From an uncultured Collinsella sp. (GTDB lineage Bacteria > Actinomycetota > Coriobacteriia > Coriobacteriales > Coriobacteriaceae), in assembly GCA_959601045.1 (NCBI GenBank), contig CAUGNZ010000006.1, positions 1-64,000 on the forward strand: a stretch of 64,000 nucleotides of DNA, written 5' to 3'. This document shows positions 46,751-55,153 of this stretch, piece by piece. The position numbers and the translations under genes are program-made. Numbering within the stretch: the stretch's first letter is position 1; every line of letters begins with the position of its first letter. The notes beneath the pieces are model-generated. The model was not told where the DNA came from. It made no database searches and saw nothing but the letters and a program-made list of their open reading frames with translations.

Positions 46751-46791
46751 TAAAACCTGCCAAAATAAACATCCCTAAATAGTAGGTTTTA
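46751..46791. repeat. GGTTTATTTTGG element, copy C (reverse orientation)
   Basis: Arms TAAAACCTGC and GTAGGTTTTA close a 41-base segment whose reverse complement aligns with copy A: shared TAAAACCT, GGGA, GTTTATTTTGG and AGGTTTTA. It overlaps the pth stop codon, as copy A overlaps that of purF. Confidence 0.75.
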
Positions 46792-47418
46792 GTGCTTGCC
46801 GTTGGCGGAAGCGGCGCCGTTTACGTGATCGCGGGCGTAGATTACGCCGTGGACGATGGCCAGACCGGCGGCATCTGCGGCGCGGGCGCAGGTGTTCTGG
46901 AAGTCCTCGGCCTCGCGGGCGCGCAGCTGCTTGAGCACGTAATCTGCCACGGCCATCTTGCCGGGAGGGTTGCCGATACCGGTGCGGATGCGACTAAAGT
47001 CGCGGCTGCCCATTTTGTCGATGATGGAGCGCAGGCCGTTGTGGCCGGCGTGGCCGCCGCCCACCTTAACACGTACGTCGCCGGCGGGAATGTCGAGCTC
47101 GTCGTGAATCACGAGTAGCTCCTCGGCCTTGATCTTGTACTCGCGGCAGAGCTTGGAGATGGGGCCACCCGAGGTATTCATATACGACTGCGGCTTGACC
47201 AGCACGATCCGGCGCTTGCCGTTCTCTTCCTCGGCATCGTTGATATTAATGAGCGCGACCTCGGCGCCTGCCTGGTTTTTCCAGTACGTGACGCCGGCCT
47301 GACGGGCCAGCTCGTCGATCGCCTTAAAGCCGGCGTTGTGGCGGGTCTCGGCATATTCCTCGCCCGGGTTGCCAAGTCCGGCAACCATGCGAATCTTAAG
47401 CGGCTGTGCAGCTGCCAT
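46789..47418 (-). CDS. pth: Peptidyl-tRNA hydrolase
   Basis: Releases tRNA from stalled peptidyl-tRNA. The 209-residue protein has GLGNPGEEYAETRHNAGF with the catalytic His, and VLVKPQSYMNTSGGPI and GGGHAGHNGLRSI. ATG 47418 (MAAAQPLKIRMVAG) follows GAAAGGACG; an in-frame ATG at 47439 is rejected. It stands downstream of prs and glmU on the same strand, a common order. The stop codon lies inside repeat copy C. Confidence 0.96.
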   Translation of the reverse strand: MAAAQPLKIRMVAGLGNPGEEYAETRHNAGFKAIDELARQAGVTYWKNQAGAEVALININDAEEENGKRRIVLVKPQSYMNTSGGPISKLCREYKIKAEELLVIHDELDIPAGDVRVKVGGGHAGHNGLRSIIDKMGSRDFSRIRTGIGNPPGKMAVADYVLKQLRAREAEDFQNTCARAADAAGLAIVHGVIYARDHVNGAASANGKH

Positions 47419-47553
47419 GTTCGTCCTTTCGTTACACATAAAAGTTTAATCAACGACAAAGGCTACCACGCCCGCCGAAGGCGAGACTTCGTTTCAGCGA
47501 AATCCCACCAGACAAAAGCGCGGCCGCGGCAGAGCGAGCCGTCGGAACAGAAG

Positions 47554-47600
47554 AAACCCCCCCCCGCCCCTTGCGGCGCCAGGGGGGGGCGGGGGGGGTT
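47554..47600 (-). terminator. Extreme C/G-run terminator after prs
   Basis: A run of nine C, G, then four C (47557-47570) faces eight G, C, then eight G (47582-47598), with a TTT/AAA edge on each side. The stem is almost pure G-C with a loop around TTGCGGCGCCA. It follows prs on the minus strand. Confidence 0.85.
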
Positions 47601-47646
47601 TTATTGGGTCCCGACGGCGATGCGCCGGGTTGCAAGGACGATGCGA

Positions 47647-48633
47647 TTACAGCGCGAAGTCGCCGCCGACGAGCGTGGAGACGGGCTCCTCGTGGTAAAC
47701 GGCGGAGATGGCCTGAGCGAACTCCTCGGCGACCGAGATGGTCTTGATCTTGCCGCCGACCTCGACGGGGATGGCGTCGGTGACGACGCACTCGACGATG
47801 GGGGCATCGTTCAGGCGCTCGATGGCCGGACCGGAGAAGATGCCGTGGGTGGCGCACACGTAGATGTCGCCGGCGCCCATGGCCTTGAGCTCCTTGACGT
47901 TGGCGCACAGGGTGCCAGCGGTGTCGATCATGTCGTCGTTGATGATGCAGGTCTTGCCCTTGATGTCACCGATGATGCCCATGACCTCGGCGGCGTTGTG
48001 GCGCGGACGGCCCTTGTGGGCGATGGCCAGGTCGCAGCCGAGCATGTCGGAGAGCTTCTTGGCGGCCTTGGCACGACCCACGTCGGGGGAGACGACAACC
48101 AGGTTGTCGGTGTCGAAGTGCATGTCGTTGTAGTACTGGCCAAACAGCGGCAGCGCGGACAGGTGGTTAACCGGGATATCGAAGAAGCCCTGGATCTGGC
48201 CCTGGTGCAGGTCGAGGGTGATGATGCGGTTGACGCCGGCGCGCTCGAGCAGGTTGGCGACGAGGCGGGCGGTGATGGGCTCGCGCGGGCCGGCCTTGCG
48301 GTCCTGGCGGGCATAGCCGTAGTGGGTGATAACGGCGGTGATGGAGCGGGCGGATGCGCGCTTGGCAGCGTCGGTGGCGATGAGCAGCTCCATGAGCATG
48401 TCGTTGACGTTGCCGCCGGCCACGGACTGAATCAGGAAGACGTCGGCGCCGCGGACGGTCTCGTCGTAGCGGGCGTAAATCTCACCATTGGCGAACTGCT
48501 TTAGCGTAAGGCCCGAAAGCTCGACCCCAAGGTACTCAGCAATCTTCTGAGCGAGGGGACGGTTGGAGGAACCGGAATACACGCGGATGGACTTGCGCAT
48601 ATTCTCCGACTTCTCGGGATCATTAATCGGCAT
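47647..48633 (-). CDS. prs: Ribose-phosphate pyrophosphokinase
   Basis: Makes PRPP from ribose 5-phosphate and ATP; PRPP feeds the purine and pyrimidine genes in this window. The 328-residue protein shows RVYSGSSNRPLAQKIAEYLG, RYDETVRGADVFLIQS, DLHQGQIQGFFDIPV and the PRPP loop INDDMIDTAGTL. RBS AAGGAGAAGGG precedes the ATG. It is separated from glmU by a terminator, so it probably has its own promoter between 48640 and 48776. Confidence 0.97.
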   Translation of the reverse strand: MPINDPEKSENMRKSIRVYSGSSNRPLAQKIAEYLGVELSGLTLKQFANGEIYARYDETVRGADVFLIQSVAGGNVNDMLMELLIATDAAKRASARSITAVITHYGYARQDRKAGPREPITARLVANLLERAGVNRIITLDLHQGQIQGFFDIPVNHLSALPLFGQYYNDMHFDTDNLVVVSPDVGRAKAAKKLSDMLGCDLAIAHKGRPRHNAAEVMGIIGDIKGKTCIINDDMIDTAGTLCANVKELKAMGAGDIYVCATHGIFSGPAIERLNDAPIVECVVTDAIPVEVGGKIKTISVAEEFAQAISAVYHEEPVSTLVGGDFAL

Positions 48634-48776
48634 TACCCTTCTCCTTTATACATCGAATGCCATATAGATGCCTTGTTGCATTGTAACCGCGCGGCGGGGT
48701 TTATCGGGTCCTGATAACGTCTTTACCGCCAACGGACACGAACCGACCACTCATCCGGTTGCGCAGGTCACGATGG

Positions 48777-48810
48777 AAAAAGGAGCCGCCCCCATGGAGC
48801 AGCTCCTTTT
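48777..48810 (-). terminator. Terminator for glmU
   Basis: AAAAAGGAGC (48777-48786) pairs with GCTCCTTTT (48802-48810); in minus-strand direction the stem is followed by TTTTTCC. Confidence 0.85.
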
Positions 48811-48825
48811 GTGCTTGGTAAAACG

Positions 48826-50238
48826 TTATACCTCGTCGTCCTCGTGCAGGCGGCGGCGGTAATCGGCGGCCCAGCCCTCAATATTTACCTGACGGGCGCG
48901 GCCCAGACCGAGCGCGTCTGCCGGGACCGGCTCGGTGATGACGGAGCCAGCGGCCACGAGTGCACCGTCGCCAATCTGGGCGGGCGCGACCATCATGGTG
49001 TCGGAGCCAATGAAGGCGTCCTTGCCGATGACGGTCTTGTGCTTGTGCACGCCATCGTAGTTGCAGGTGATGGAGCCCGCGCCCACGTTGACGCCGGAGC
49101 CCATGGTGGTGTCGCCGATGTAGGACAGGTGCGGCACCTTTGAGCCCTCGCCGATCGTGGACTTCTTGATCTCCACGTGCGTGCCGGCCTTGGAGCCGTC
49201 GAGCATGTGGGTGCCCGGGCGCAGGTAAGCGCGCGGGCCGCAGTCGACGCCGTTCTCGATGACGGCCTCGATGGCGATGGTCTCATCGATGGTGCAGCCG
49301 CTGCCGACGGTGGTGTCGCTGAGGCGGCTGTTGGGACCGAGCTGGCACTCCTCGCCCACGGTGACGTGGCCGATCAGGTGCGTCTGCGGCCATACGACGG
49401 TATCGCGGCCGATGGTGGCGTCGGGGCCGATCCAAGCCTGCGTGGGGTCGATGAAGGTAACGCCCTCGGCCATCCAGTGCTCGTTGATGCGGTCGCGCGC
49501 GATGGCGGTGAGCTGTGCGAGCTGGATGCGGCTGTTGACGCCCAGGCCGTCGCGGTAGTCGTCGCAGTGGAAGATGGAGACAGCCTGGCCGTGGCCTTTG
49601 AGGATCTCGAGCATGTCGGGCAGGTAGTACTCGGATTGCGCGTTGTCGTTGCCGATCTCGTTAATGTGGGCGGCGAGCTGCGCGCCGTCAAAGGCGTAGC
49701 AGCCGGCGTTGCACTCCAGCAGCGTGGCGGCCTGCTCGGGCGTGCAGTCCTTCTGCTCGATGATGCGCTCGATCTGACCATCGGCGCCCAGCTTGATGCG
49801 GCCGTAGCCGAAAGGATCGGGCGGGGTCATGGTCATGACGGTGCAGGCGAGCTCGCCGGTGGCGACGGTTTGCGCGAACTTGGCGACGGTGTCGGCGGTG
49901 ATGAGCGGCAGGTCGCCGTTGAGCACGACGACGGGGCCTTGCGTGATGCCGCAGGCCTCGAGCGCGACCTTTACGGCGTGGCCGGTGCCCAGGCGCTCGG
50001 TCTGCTCGACGCACTCGACCTTGGTGGCGCTGTTGGCGTAGGCGCCGTCGATGAGGGCGCGCATCTCGTCGGCGTGGCTGCCGATGACGACCACGACGCG
50101 GCTGCAGCCGGCCTTGATGGTAGCGTCGACGATCCACTGGACCATGGGCTTACCCAGGATCTTGTGCGAAACCTTGCAGTGGTTCGACTTCATGCGGGTG
50201 CCCTCGCCGGCAGCGAGGATAATTGCGGTTGCGTCCAT
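48826..50238 (-). CDS. glmU: Bifunctional UDP-GlcNAc pyrophosphorylase / GlcN-1-P acetyltransferase
   Basis: Makes UDP-GlcNAc for peptidoglycan. The 470-residue protein has an N-terminal uridylyltransferase domain (LAAGEGTRMKS, about 1-230) and a C-terminal left-handed beta-helix acetyltransferase with hexapeptide repeats (about 255-450, e.g. VGAGSITCNYDGVHKHKT). ATG 50238 (MDATAIILAAGEG) follows CAGGAGATC; the frame is open to 50496 without support. It is divergent from the ECF transporter operon. Confidence 0.96.
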   Translation of the reverse strand: MDATAIILAAGEGTRMKSNHCKVSHKILGKPMVQWIVDATIKAGCSRVVVVIGSHADEMRALIDGAYANSATKVECVEQTERLGTGHAVKVALEACGITQGPVVVLNGDLPLITADTVAKFAQTVATGELACTVMTMTPPDPFGYGRIKLGADGQIERIIEQKDCTPEQAATLLECNAGCYAFDGAQLAAHINEIGNDNAQSEYYLPDMLEILKGHGQAVSIFHCDDYRDGLGVNSRIQLAQLTAIARDRINEHWMAEGVTFIDPTQAWIGPDATIGRDTVVWPQTHLIGHVTVGEECQLGPNSRLSDTTVGSGCTIDETIAIEAVIENGVDCGPRAYLRPGTHMLDGSKAGTHVEIKKSTIGEGSKVPHLSYIGDTTMGSGVNVGAGSITCNYDGVHKHKTVIGKDAFIGSDTMMVAPAQIGDGALVAAGSVITEPVPADALGLGRARQVNIEGWAADYRRRLHEDDEV

Positions 50239-50361
50239 GTGATCTCCTGTTACGTTATAGAGACGTGTGTTTGGAAACGATACACGGCGCAATATGATAC
50301 CGCAGGCATATGACGAGCGCGTAACGATTGGTTTGCGGCGGTTGAGGCTTGCGCCGCCGGC

Positions 50362-51324
50362 GTGGCGTTTGCACTGCTTGCGTGCGGCGTTGGCGGTGCT
50401 GCGGAGCTGTTGTTTGAGCGAGGGGACGGGGTGCCCGTGGACAACATACGAGAGGAGTTTGGCGGCGAGCCCGTCGCGGCATTCTCGATGTCGCATCCGG
50501 CTGTGCCGGCACTCTATATAGTGCTGACGCTGGGGCTCACTATGTTCTCGATGCAGCCGGTACTGATTGCGCTGTCACTTGCGGGCGGGCTGGCGTATGG
50601 ATTTGCGACGCGTGGGGCTGCCCGCACGCTGGGCGCGCTCCGCTGGCAGCTGCCGGTGATTTTGATCGTCGCGGTGCTCAATCCGCTGTTTAGCGCCTCG
50701 GGCTCGACGGAGCTGTTCCGTATTGGCATGCGCGCGGTGTATCTGGAGAGCATGGTATACGGCCTGTGCATGGGAGGGCTGTTTGTGGCGAGCGTGTTGT
50801 GGTTTGAGGCGGCGGCGTCGATGCTCGAATACGACAAGGTGCTCGCGCTGCTGGGCAATGCCGCACCGGTGATTGCGCTCATGATCTCGATGTGCATGCA
50901 GCTTGTCCCGCAGTTTTTGCGCCGCGGTCGTACGGTGTTGGCGGTGCAGGATGCGATTGATGTGCCGGGGCGTGCGCCGGCCGACCCCGTGCGTTCGCGC
51001 CTACGGGCATCGAGCGTGTTGATGGGCTGGGGCATGGAAGATTCGCTGGAGCGTGCGGACGCGATGCGCTCGCGCGGGTGGGGTGCCGCGACGCGTCGTA
51101 CGACGTATGCGAGGTATCGACTGGGGCGCAGCGACGTTGTCGCGCTGGCTGGGCTTGCGGTGTTTGGCGTGGCCACGGCGGCAGTGGCGTGGACCGCGAC
51201 GACGCAGTATTCGTTTTATCCGCAGCTCTCGGTGCCGGCGCCGTGGCTGGGCTATGTCGTGTACGCTGCATGGATGGTGCTGCCCTGCGTGTTGCATGTG
51301 ATCGATGAGAAGAGGTTTGGCTGA
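50362..51324 (+). CDS. ECF transporter T component
   Basis: Transmembrane energy-coupling subunit (EcfT/CbiQ type), 320 residues from GTG 50362. Family features: SHPAVPALYIVLTLGLTMFSMQPV start of the helical bundle, and the coupling motif in SLERADAMRSRGWG. The start is doubtful: GTG 50362 has only a distant TTGAGG, ATG 50488 (MSHPAVPAL) fits family length better, and the frame is open upstream to 50314 with no start codon. It overlaps the ATPase gene by one base. Confidence 0.85.
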   Translation: MAFALLACGVGGAAELLFERGDGVPVDNIREEFGGEPVAAFSMSHPAVPALYIVLTLGLTMFSMQPVLIALSLAGGLAYGFATRGAARTLGALRWQLPVILIVAVLNPLFSASGSTELFRIGMRAVYLESMVYGLCMGGLFVASVLWFEAAASMLEYDKVLALLGNAAPVIALMISMCMQLVPQFLRRGRTVLAVQDAIDVPGRAPADPVRSRLRASSVLMGWGMEDSLERADAMRSRGWGAATRRTTYARYRLGRSDVVALAGLAVFGVATAAVAWTATTQYSFYPQLSVPAPWLGYVVYAAWMVLPCVLHVIDEKRFG

Positions 51325-52967
51325 TGGCTCGGTTGGATAGGGGCCCGGTGTCGGGTGCGGCGTGCGGCCCGGATATGCCGGCGATTGAGGCGCGGAGCCT
51401 GAGCTTTGCCTACCCCGGGGCTGATGCTGCGGTGCTCGAGGGGCTCGACTGGTCTGTTCCCCAAGGTGCATTTGCGCTGCTTGTTGGCGGTACCGGATCG
51501 GGTAAGTCGACGCTGCTGTCGCTGCTCAAGCCCGAGATCGCTCCGGCGGGCGAGCGCACTGGCGATGCGCGCGTGCTGGGCGAGAACGTTGCCGACATGG
51601 ACGTGCGCGCGTCTGCGGAGTGCGTGGGCTACGTGTTCCAGGATCCCGAGAACCAGATTGTGTGCGAGACCGTGTGGCACGAGATGGCGTTTGGCCTAGA
51701 GAATCTGGGGGTGTCGCGCGACGAGATGCGCCGCCGTGTTGCCGAAACCAGCTATTTCTTTGGTCTGGAGGACTGGCTTCATCGCGATACCGATACGCTT
51801 TCGGGTGGCCGCAAGCAGCTGCTGTCGCTTGCCGCCGTCCTGGCGCTGCGTCCGCGTGTGCTGCTACTCGACGAGCCCACGTCTCAGCTCGATCCCGTTG
51901 CCGAGAAGAATTTTCTGCACGCGCTGTTTCGTGTGAATCGCGAGCTGGGCTGCACGGTTGTTGTGGCTACGCATCAACCGCGCCCAATGCTCGAGTATGC
52001 GACGTGCGCGTATCGGATTGAGGGCGGCCGCGTGCGCGAGGTGGCCGACATTGCCTCCTTGGGGCATCGCGAAGAGCTGTTTTCTGGCGAGGTGCCAGGG
52101 TGGGGTGGCTCGCGGCGTGCAAAAAACGGAATTTTCAGCATCGCTGGTGGCCGGCAGGGCTCTTTAGACCCGCACGCGGACGTTGCGGGTGCGAAAAAGG
52201 GACCAAAAACGGACAAATCGGCTAAATTTGAGGCGCAAATCCTGCCGCAGGACGACTCGGGGGCGTCATCGCGCGCCGGTGGATGCAGAATATTCCCAAA
52301 AATGTACGCTGGCTCGGCCACCACCTTGACAGGAAGCTGGTTTCGCTACGATCGGGCGTCCGGCTGGGTGCTGCGCGGACTCGATGTGGCGTTTTCGACT
52401 GGCGCGGTGCATGCGATTGTGGGCGGAAACGGCTGCGGCAAATCGACGATGCTCTCGATTCTGGCCCGAACGGCTAAGCTGCAGCGTGGGCGCATGGTGC
52501 GCGGGGCGGCTTCGGCGGCGCTGCTGCCGCAGAACCCCAAGGCCCTGCTGGTCGCCGAGACAGTGCACGACGAGCTGATGGAATGGGCTTCGACCTGCGG
52601 ATACGACGAGGACGCGGCCCAGGAGCGCGCGGCGCAGCTGGGATTGGACGGCCTGGATGCGCGCCATCCGTACGATCTTTCGGGCGGCCAGCGTCAGCTG
52701 CTCGCGTTGGCAAAGCTGCTGTTGATTGGTCCGGAGCTGTTGCTGCTCGACGAGCCCACGAAGGGGCTGGACCTGACGAGCCGCCGCATTATCGCCCGCG
52801 CCCTGTGCGAGCATGCGCAAGCCGGCGGCACCGTCATCATGGCCACGCACGACCTGGGCTTCGCCGAGCAGGCTGCCGACGACGTTGCCATGATGTTCGA
52901 CGGCGAAATTGCCTGCATGGAGCCGCCGGCAGACTTCTTTGCCGACAACGTGTTTTATAGGGCGTGA
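51324..52967 (+). CDS. ECF transporter ATPase, fused A-A' pair
   Basis: Two ABC ATPase domains in one 547-residue chain. Domain 1: Walker A GGTGSGKST (about residue 55), Q-loop FQDPENQIV, signature LSGGRKQ, Walker B VLLLDEPTSQLD. Domain 2: Walker A GGNGCGKST (about 367), signature LSGGQRQ, Walker B LLLLDEPTKGLD. They are separated by a linker (about 255-330) with AT-richer codons and a Lys/Asp/Ser character (GAKKGPKTDKSAKFEAQ). Start overlaps the T gene stop (TGATG). It powers uptake by the T and S components. Confidence 0.93.
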   Translation: MARLDRGPVSGAACGPDMPAIEARSLSFAYPGADAAVLEGLDWSVPQGAFALLVGGTGSGKSTLLSLLKPEIAPAGERTGDARVLGENVADMDVRASAECVGYVFQDPENQIVCETVWHEMAFGLENLGVSRDEMRRRVAETSYFFGLEDWLHRDTDTLSGGRKQLLSLAAVLALRPRVLLLDEPTSQLDPVAEKNFLHALFRVNRELGCTVVVATHQPRPMLEYATCAYRIEGGRVREVADIASLGHREELFSGEVPGWGGSRRAKNGIFSIAGGRQGSLDPHADVAGAKKGPKTDKSAKFEAQILPQDDSGASSRAGGCRIFPKMYAGSATTLTGSWFRYDRASGWVLRGLDVAFSTGAVHAIVGGNGCGKSTMLSILARTAKLQRGRMVRGAASAALLPQNPKALLVAETVHDELMEWASTCGYDEDAAQERAAQLGLDGLDARHPYDLSGGQRQLLALAKLLLIGPELLLLDEPTKGLDLTSRRIIARALCEHAQAGGTVIMATHDLGFAEQAADDVAMMFDGEIACMEPPADFFADNVFYRA

Positions 52968-52971
52968 TGGA

Positions 52972-53685
52972 ATGGTGGATTATCGCGTCTCGCGCCTACT
53001 TGCAAAACTGGAGATTCCGCTGTTGTTGGCGGTGCCGGCGGTAATGGCCGCAGCATTGCTGACGGGCATTGAGCAGACAGCGCTTGCCATGCTGGTTGTG
53101 GTGGCGCTGGTGCTCGCGCTGTTCTTTGCGGGCTACGAGGCGTCGCGACCGGGCCTGCGCCAGATTATGCCAACGCTGGTTCTGGCGGCGTTGGCCGCGG
53201 CGGGGCGCATCTTGTTTGGCCCCATTCCCGACTTTAAACCCGTGAGCGCCATCGCCATTATCGCCGGTGCGACACTCGGCCGTCGTAATGGCTTTATGGT
53301 CGGTGCGCTGGCAGCGCTGACCAGCAATTTCTTTTTTGGGCAGGGTATGTGGACGCCGTGGCAGATGTATGCCTGGGGTCTGGTTGGCTATGTTGGCGGC
53401 GCGCTGGCGCATGCGGGTGCGTTCGACCGTGCCGACGGCACCGTGCGCATGCCGGCGTTGATGGCGTACGGCTTTGCTTCGGGTCTGCTGTACGGCGTGG
53501 TGATCAACGCGTATGACATCATCGGTTTTGTTCAACCGCTCACGTGGGCGGGCACCGTGGCGCGTCTTGCCACCGCCGTACCGTTCGATATCACGCACGG
53601 ACTCGCGACCTGCGTGTTTTTGGTCGCCCTGTACAAGCCTTGGTGTCGCCGCATCAACCGAGTCGTCGTGAAGTACGGACTGTAG
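52972..53685 (+). CDS. ECF transporter S component, substrate unknown
   Basis: Substrate-binding membrane subunit of 237 residues with about six helices. Typical stretches are ILFGPIPDFKPVSAIAIIAG, LGRRNGFMVGALAALTSN and FFFGQGMWTPWQMYAWGLVG, shared by S components often linked to cobalamin or other vitamins; the ligand cannot be assigned. ATG 52972 is 4 bases after the ATPase stop with a weak RBS, suggesting coupling. It is the last gene of the T-AA'-S operon. Confidence 0.86.
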   Translation: MVDYRVSRLLAKLEIPLLLAVPAVMAAALLTGIEQTALAMLVVVALVLALFFAGYEASRPGLRQIMPTLVLAALAAAGRILFGPIPDFKPVSAIAIIAGATLGRRNGFMVGALAALTSNFFFGQGMWTPWQMYAWGLVGYVGGALAHAGAFDRADGTVRMPALMAYGFASGLLYGVVINAYDIIGFVQPLTWAGTVARLATAVPFDITHGLATCVFLVALYKPWCRRINRVVVKYGL

Positions 53686-53732
53686 GGCTGGTTGCGCCGG
53701 GGCGGGAATCAATACTGCCGAAGTGCCATTTT

Positions 53733-53974
53733 AAAACTATGCCGGTTTACGGGGCCAGATTGGCACAAGCAGACCATGCCGGCTATTTTTGAAATAGAGC
53801 AAGCCGTTTACCTGCGGTTTTATTATTTCGGAATTGCGTATGGTTGGGGGTTCGCGATTCAGCCCCGTAAACCGGCATAGTTTTGAAATAGCCGGCTGAT
53901 ACGACGGGCATCGTGGCCCTCGGAGAGCCAAATTGATCCGTTTTCTTTCGCCTCCAGACGTTCCCAGGGAATCA
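53733..53974. repeat. Composite dyad unit 1
   Basis: Terminal arms of 23 bases are perfect reverse complements (53733-53755 and 53862-53884; AAAACTATGCCGG at the outer end). A second nested pair is GCCGGCTATTT (53779-53789) and AAATAGCCGGC (about 53886-53896). The core TTTACCTGCGGTTTT is at 53807-53821. A TGATCC/GGGAATCA hairpin follows at 53934-53974. Confidence 0.85.
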
Positions 53975-53987
53975 GCTGAACCCGCCC

Positions 53988-54213
53988 GCCACGAAATCGG
54001 TCTATCTACTACGTTTGGCCCGACACCCCCAACCTCAACCGTGTTTTATGAAAAACCGTAGGCTTTCTACCTGCGGTTTTCTTTCTGCGTTGTTCACTGT
54101 GGTTGAGGGTAGTGGCTTAAACGTAGTAGATGGGCCAGTTTCGTGGCAAGCGAGCTGCGTGGATGATCTCGCGAAGTGAAAATGATTCCTTTTCCTCCGT
54201 CCCCAGGAGATCA
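53988..54213. repeat. Composite dyad unit 2
   Basis: Arms ATCTACTACGTTT (54004-54016) and AAACGTAGTAGAT (54119-54131) are perfect; outer GCCACGAAA / TTTCGTGGC (53988-53996, 54139-54147) and inner CCTCAACC / GGTTGAGG extend the fold. The core TCTACCTGCGGTTTT is at 54066-54080 and a TGATTCC/GGAGATCA hairpin at 54183-54213. Core and tail match unit 1; arms do not. Confidence 0.8.
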
Positions 54214-54220
54214 GTTGGGG

Positions 54221-55039
54221 CTAGAGCTCTAGGGTGAGAGTGACGGGGCAGTGGTCGCTGCCAAAGATGTCGCCGCGGATGCCGGCGTCGCGCACATTGC
54301 CGGCGATTGCGTTGCTTACCAGGAAGTAGTCGATGCGCCAGCCTGCGTTGTTCTTGCGGGCATTAAAGCGGTAGCTCCACCAGCTGTAGACGCCCTCGAC
54401 GTCCGGATTGGCCGCGCGCCAGGTGTCGGTAAAACCGGCGTCGAGCAGCTCGGTAAACTTGCCGCGCTCCTCGTCCGAAAAGCCTGCGTTGCCGCGGTTG
54501 GACTTGGGGTTCTTAAGATCGATCTCCTCGTGTGCCACGTTAAAGTCGCCGCAGGTCACCACGGGCTTTCCAGTCTCGCGCTCGAGGCCTGCCAAAAAGC
54601 CGCGGTAGGCATCGTCCCAAGCCATGCGCACGTTGATGCGCGCGAGCTCATTTTGGGCGTTGGGCGTATAGACGTCCACAAACCAAAACTTGTCGAACTC
54701 GAGCGCGCAGACGCGGCCCTCGGTTGCGGCTTGGGCGACGAGCTCGGCAGCCCCGCCCTTGCCGGCGTAGGGCAGCAGTGCATCGGCGCGCAGCACGCGC
54801 AGCGGTTCCTGGCGGCTAAAGACCGCGGTGCCCGAGTAGCCCTTGCGCTCGGCGTAGCTCCAGGTTTGGTGATAGCCGGGCAGGTCGATATCGACCTGGC
54901 CCTCCTGCAGCTTGGTCTCCTGCAGCGCTAGGACATCGACATCGAGTTCCTGCGCGATCTGGATAAAGCTCGGGTCCTTTTTGAGCACGGCGCGCAGGCC
55001 GTTGACGTTCCACGAGGCGAAAGTGTAAGTCTGAGGCAT
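54221..55039 (-). CDS. Exodeoxyribonuclease III / AP endonuclease
   Basis: DNA repair nuclease of the ExoIII (Xth/ExoA) family, 272 residues. Motifs: ASWNVNGLRAVL, LALQETKLQEGQ (metal-binding Glu), GDFNVAHEEIDL, and the C-terminal GSDHCPVTL with catalytic His. The internal NNAGWRIDYFLVS is also typical. RBS GAAAGGAC precedes the ATG. It is divergent from the sirtuin gene. Confidence 0.95.
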   Translation of the reverse strand: MPQTYTFASWNVNGLRAVLKKDPSFIQIAQELDVDVLALQETKLQEGQVDIDLPGYHQTWSYAERKGYSGTAVFSRQEPLRVLRADALLPYAGKGGAAELVAQAATEGRVCALEFDKFWFVDVYTPNAQNELARINVRMAWDDAYRGFLAGLERETGKPVVTCGDFNVAHEEIDLKNPKSNRGNAGFSDEERGKFTELLDAGFTDTWRAANPDVEGVYSWWSYRFNARKNNAGWRIDYFLVSNAIAGNVRDAGIRGDIFGSDHCPVTLTLEL

Positions 55040-55153
55040 GGTGTCCTTTCGACGGGGTTGGCAGGCTTAAGATTAGCGCAACAGGGGCGGGGTGGGCTCC
55101 GTGGGCGACGGCGCAATCGCAGCCGCCCCGACCAACGTGGACGGAGGACAAAC

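Larger units (their letters stand above)
46418..46788. other. 371-bp intergenic region with two repeat copies and terminator
   Basis: No gene. It contains repeat copies B and C of the GGTTTATTTTGG element and, between them, a strong bidirectional terminator. The first 150 bases upstream of nfnA hold its promoter region; no clear -10 was picked out. Confidence 0.7.
53686..54220. other. 535-bp intergenic region with two tandem composite dyads
   Basis: No gene. Two units of about 250 bases lie between the convergent ECF operon and exoA. Each has a long inverted repeat around a shared CCTGCGGTTTT core, then a TGATC hairpin. No simple T-run terminator for the ECF operon is seen, so these units may serve that role among others. 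Confidence 0.75.

Noticed and set aside
53733..54213. Retron msr-msd or MITE pair
   Set aside because: No reverse transcriptase or transposase in the window, no clear target-site duplication, and arms differ between units; kept as unexplained repeats.
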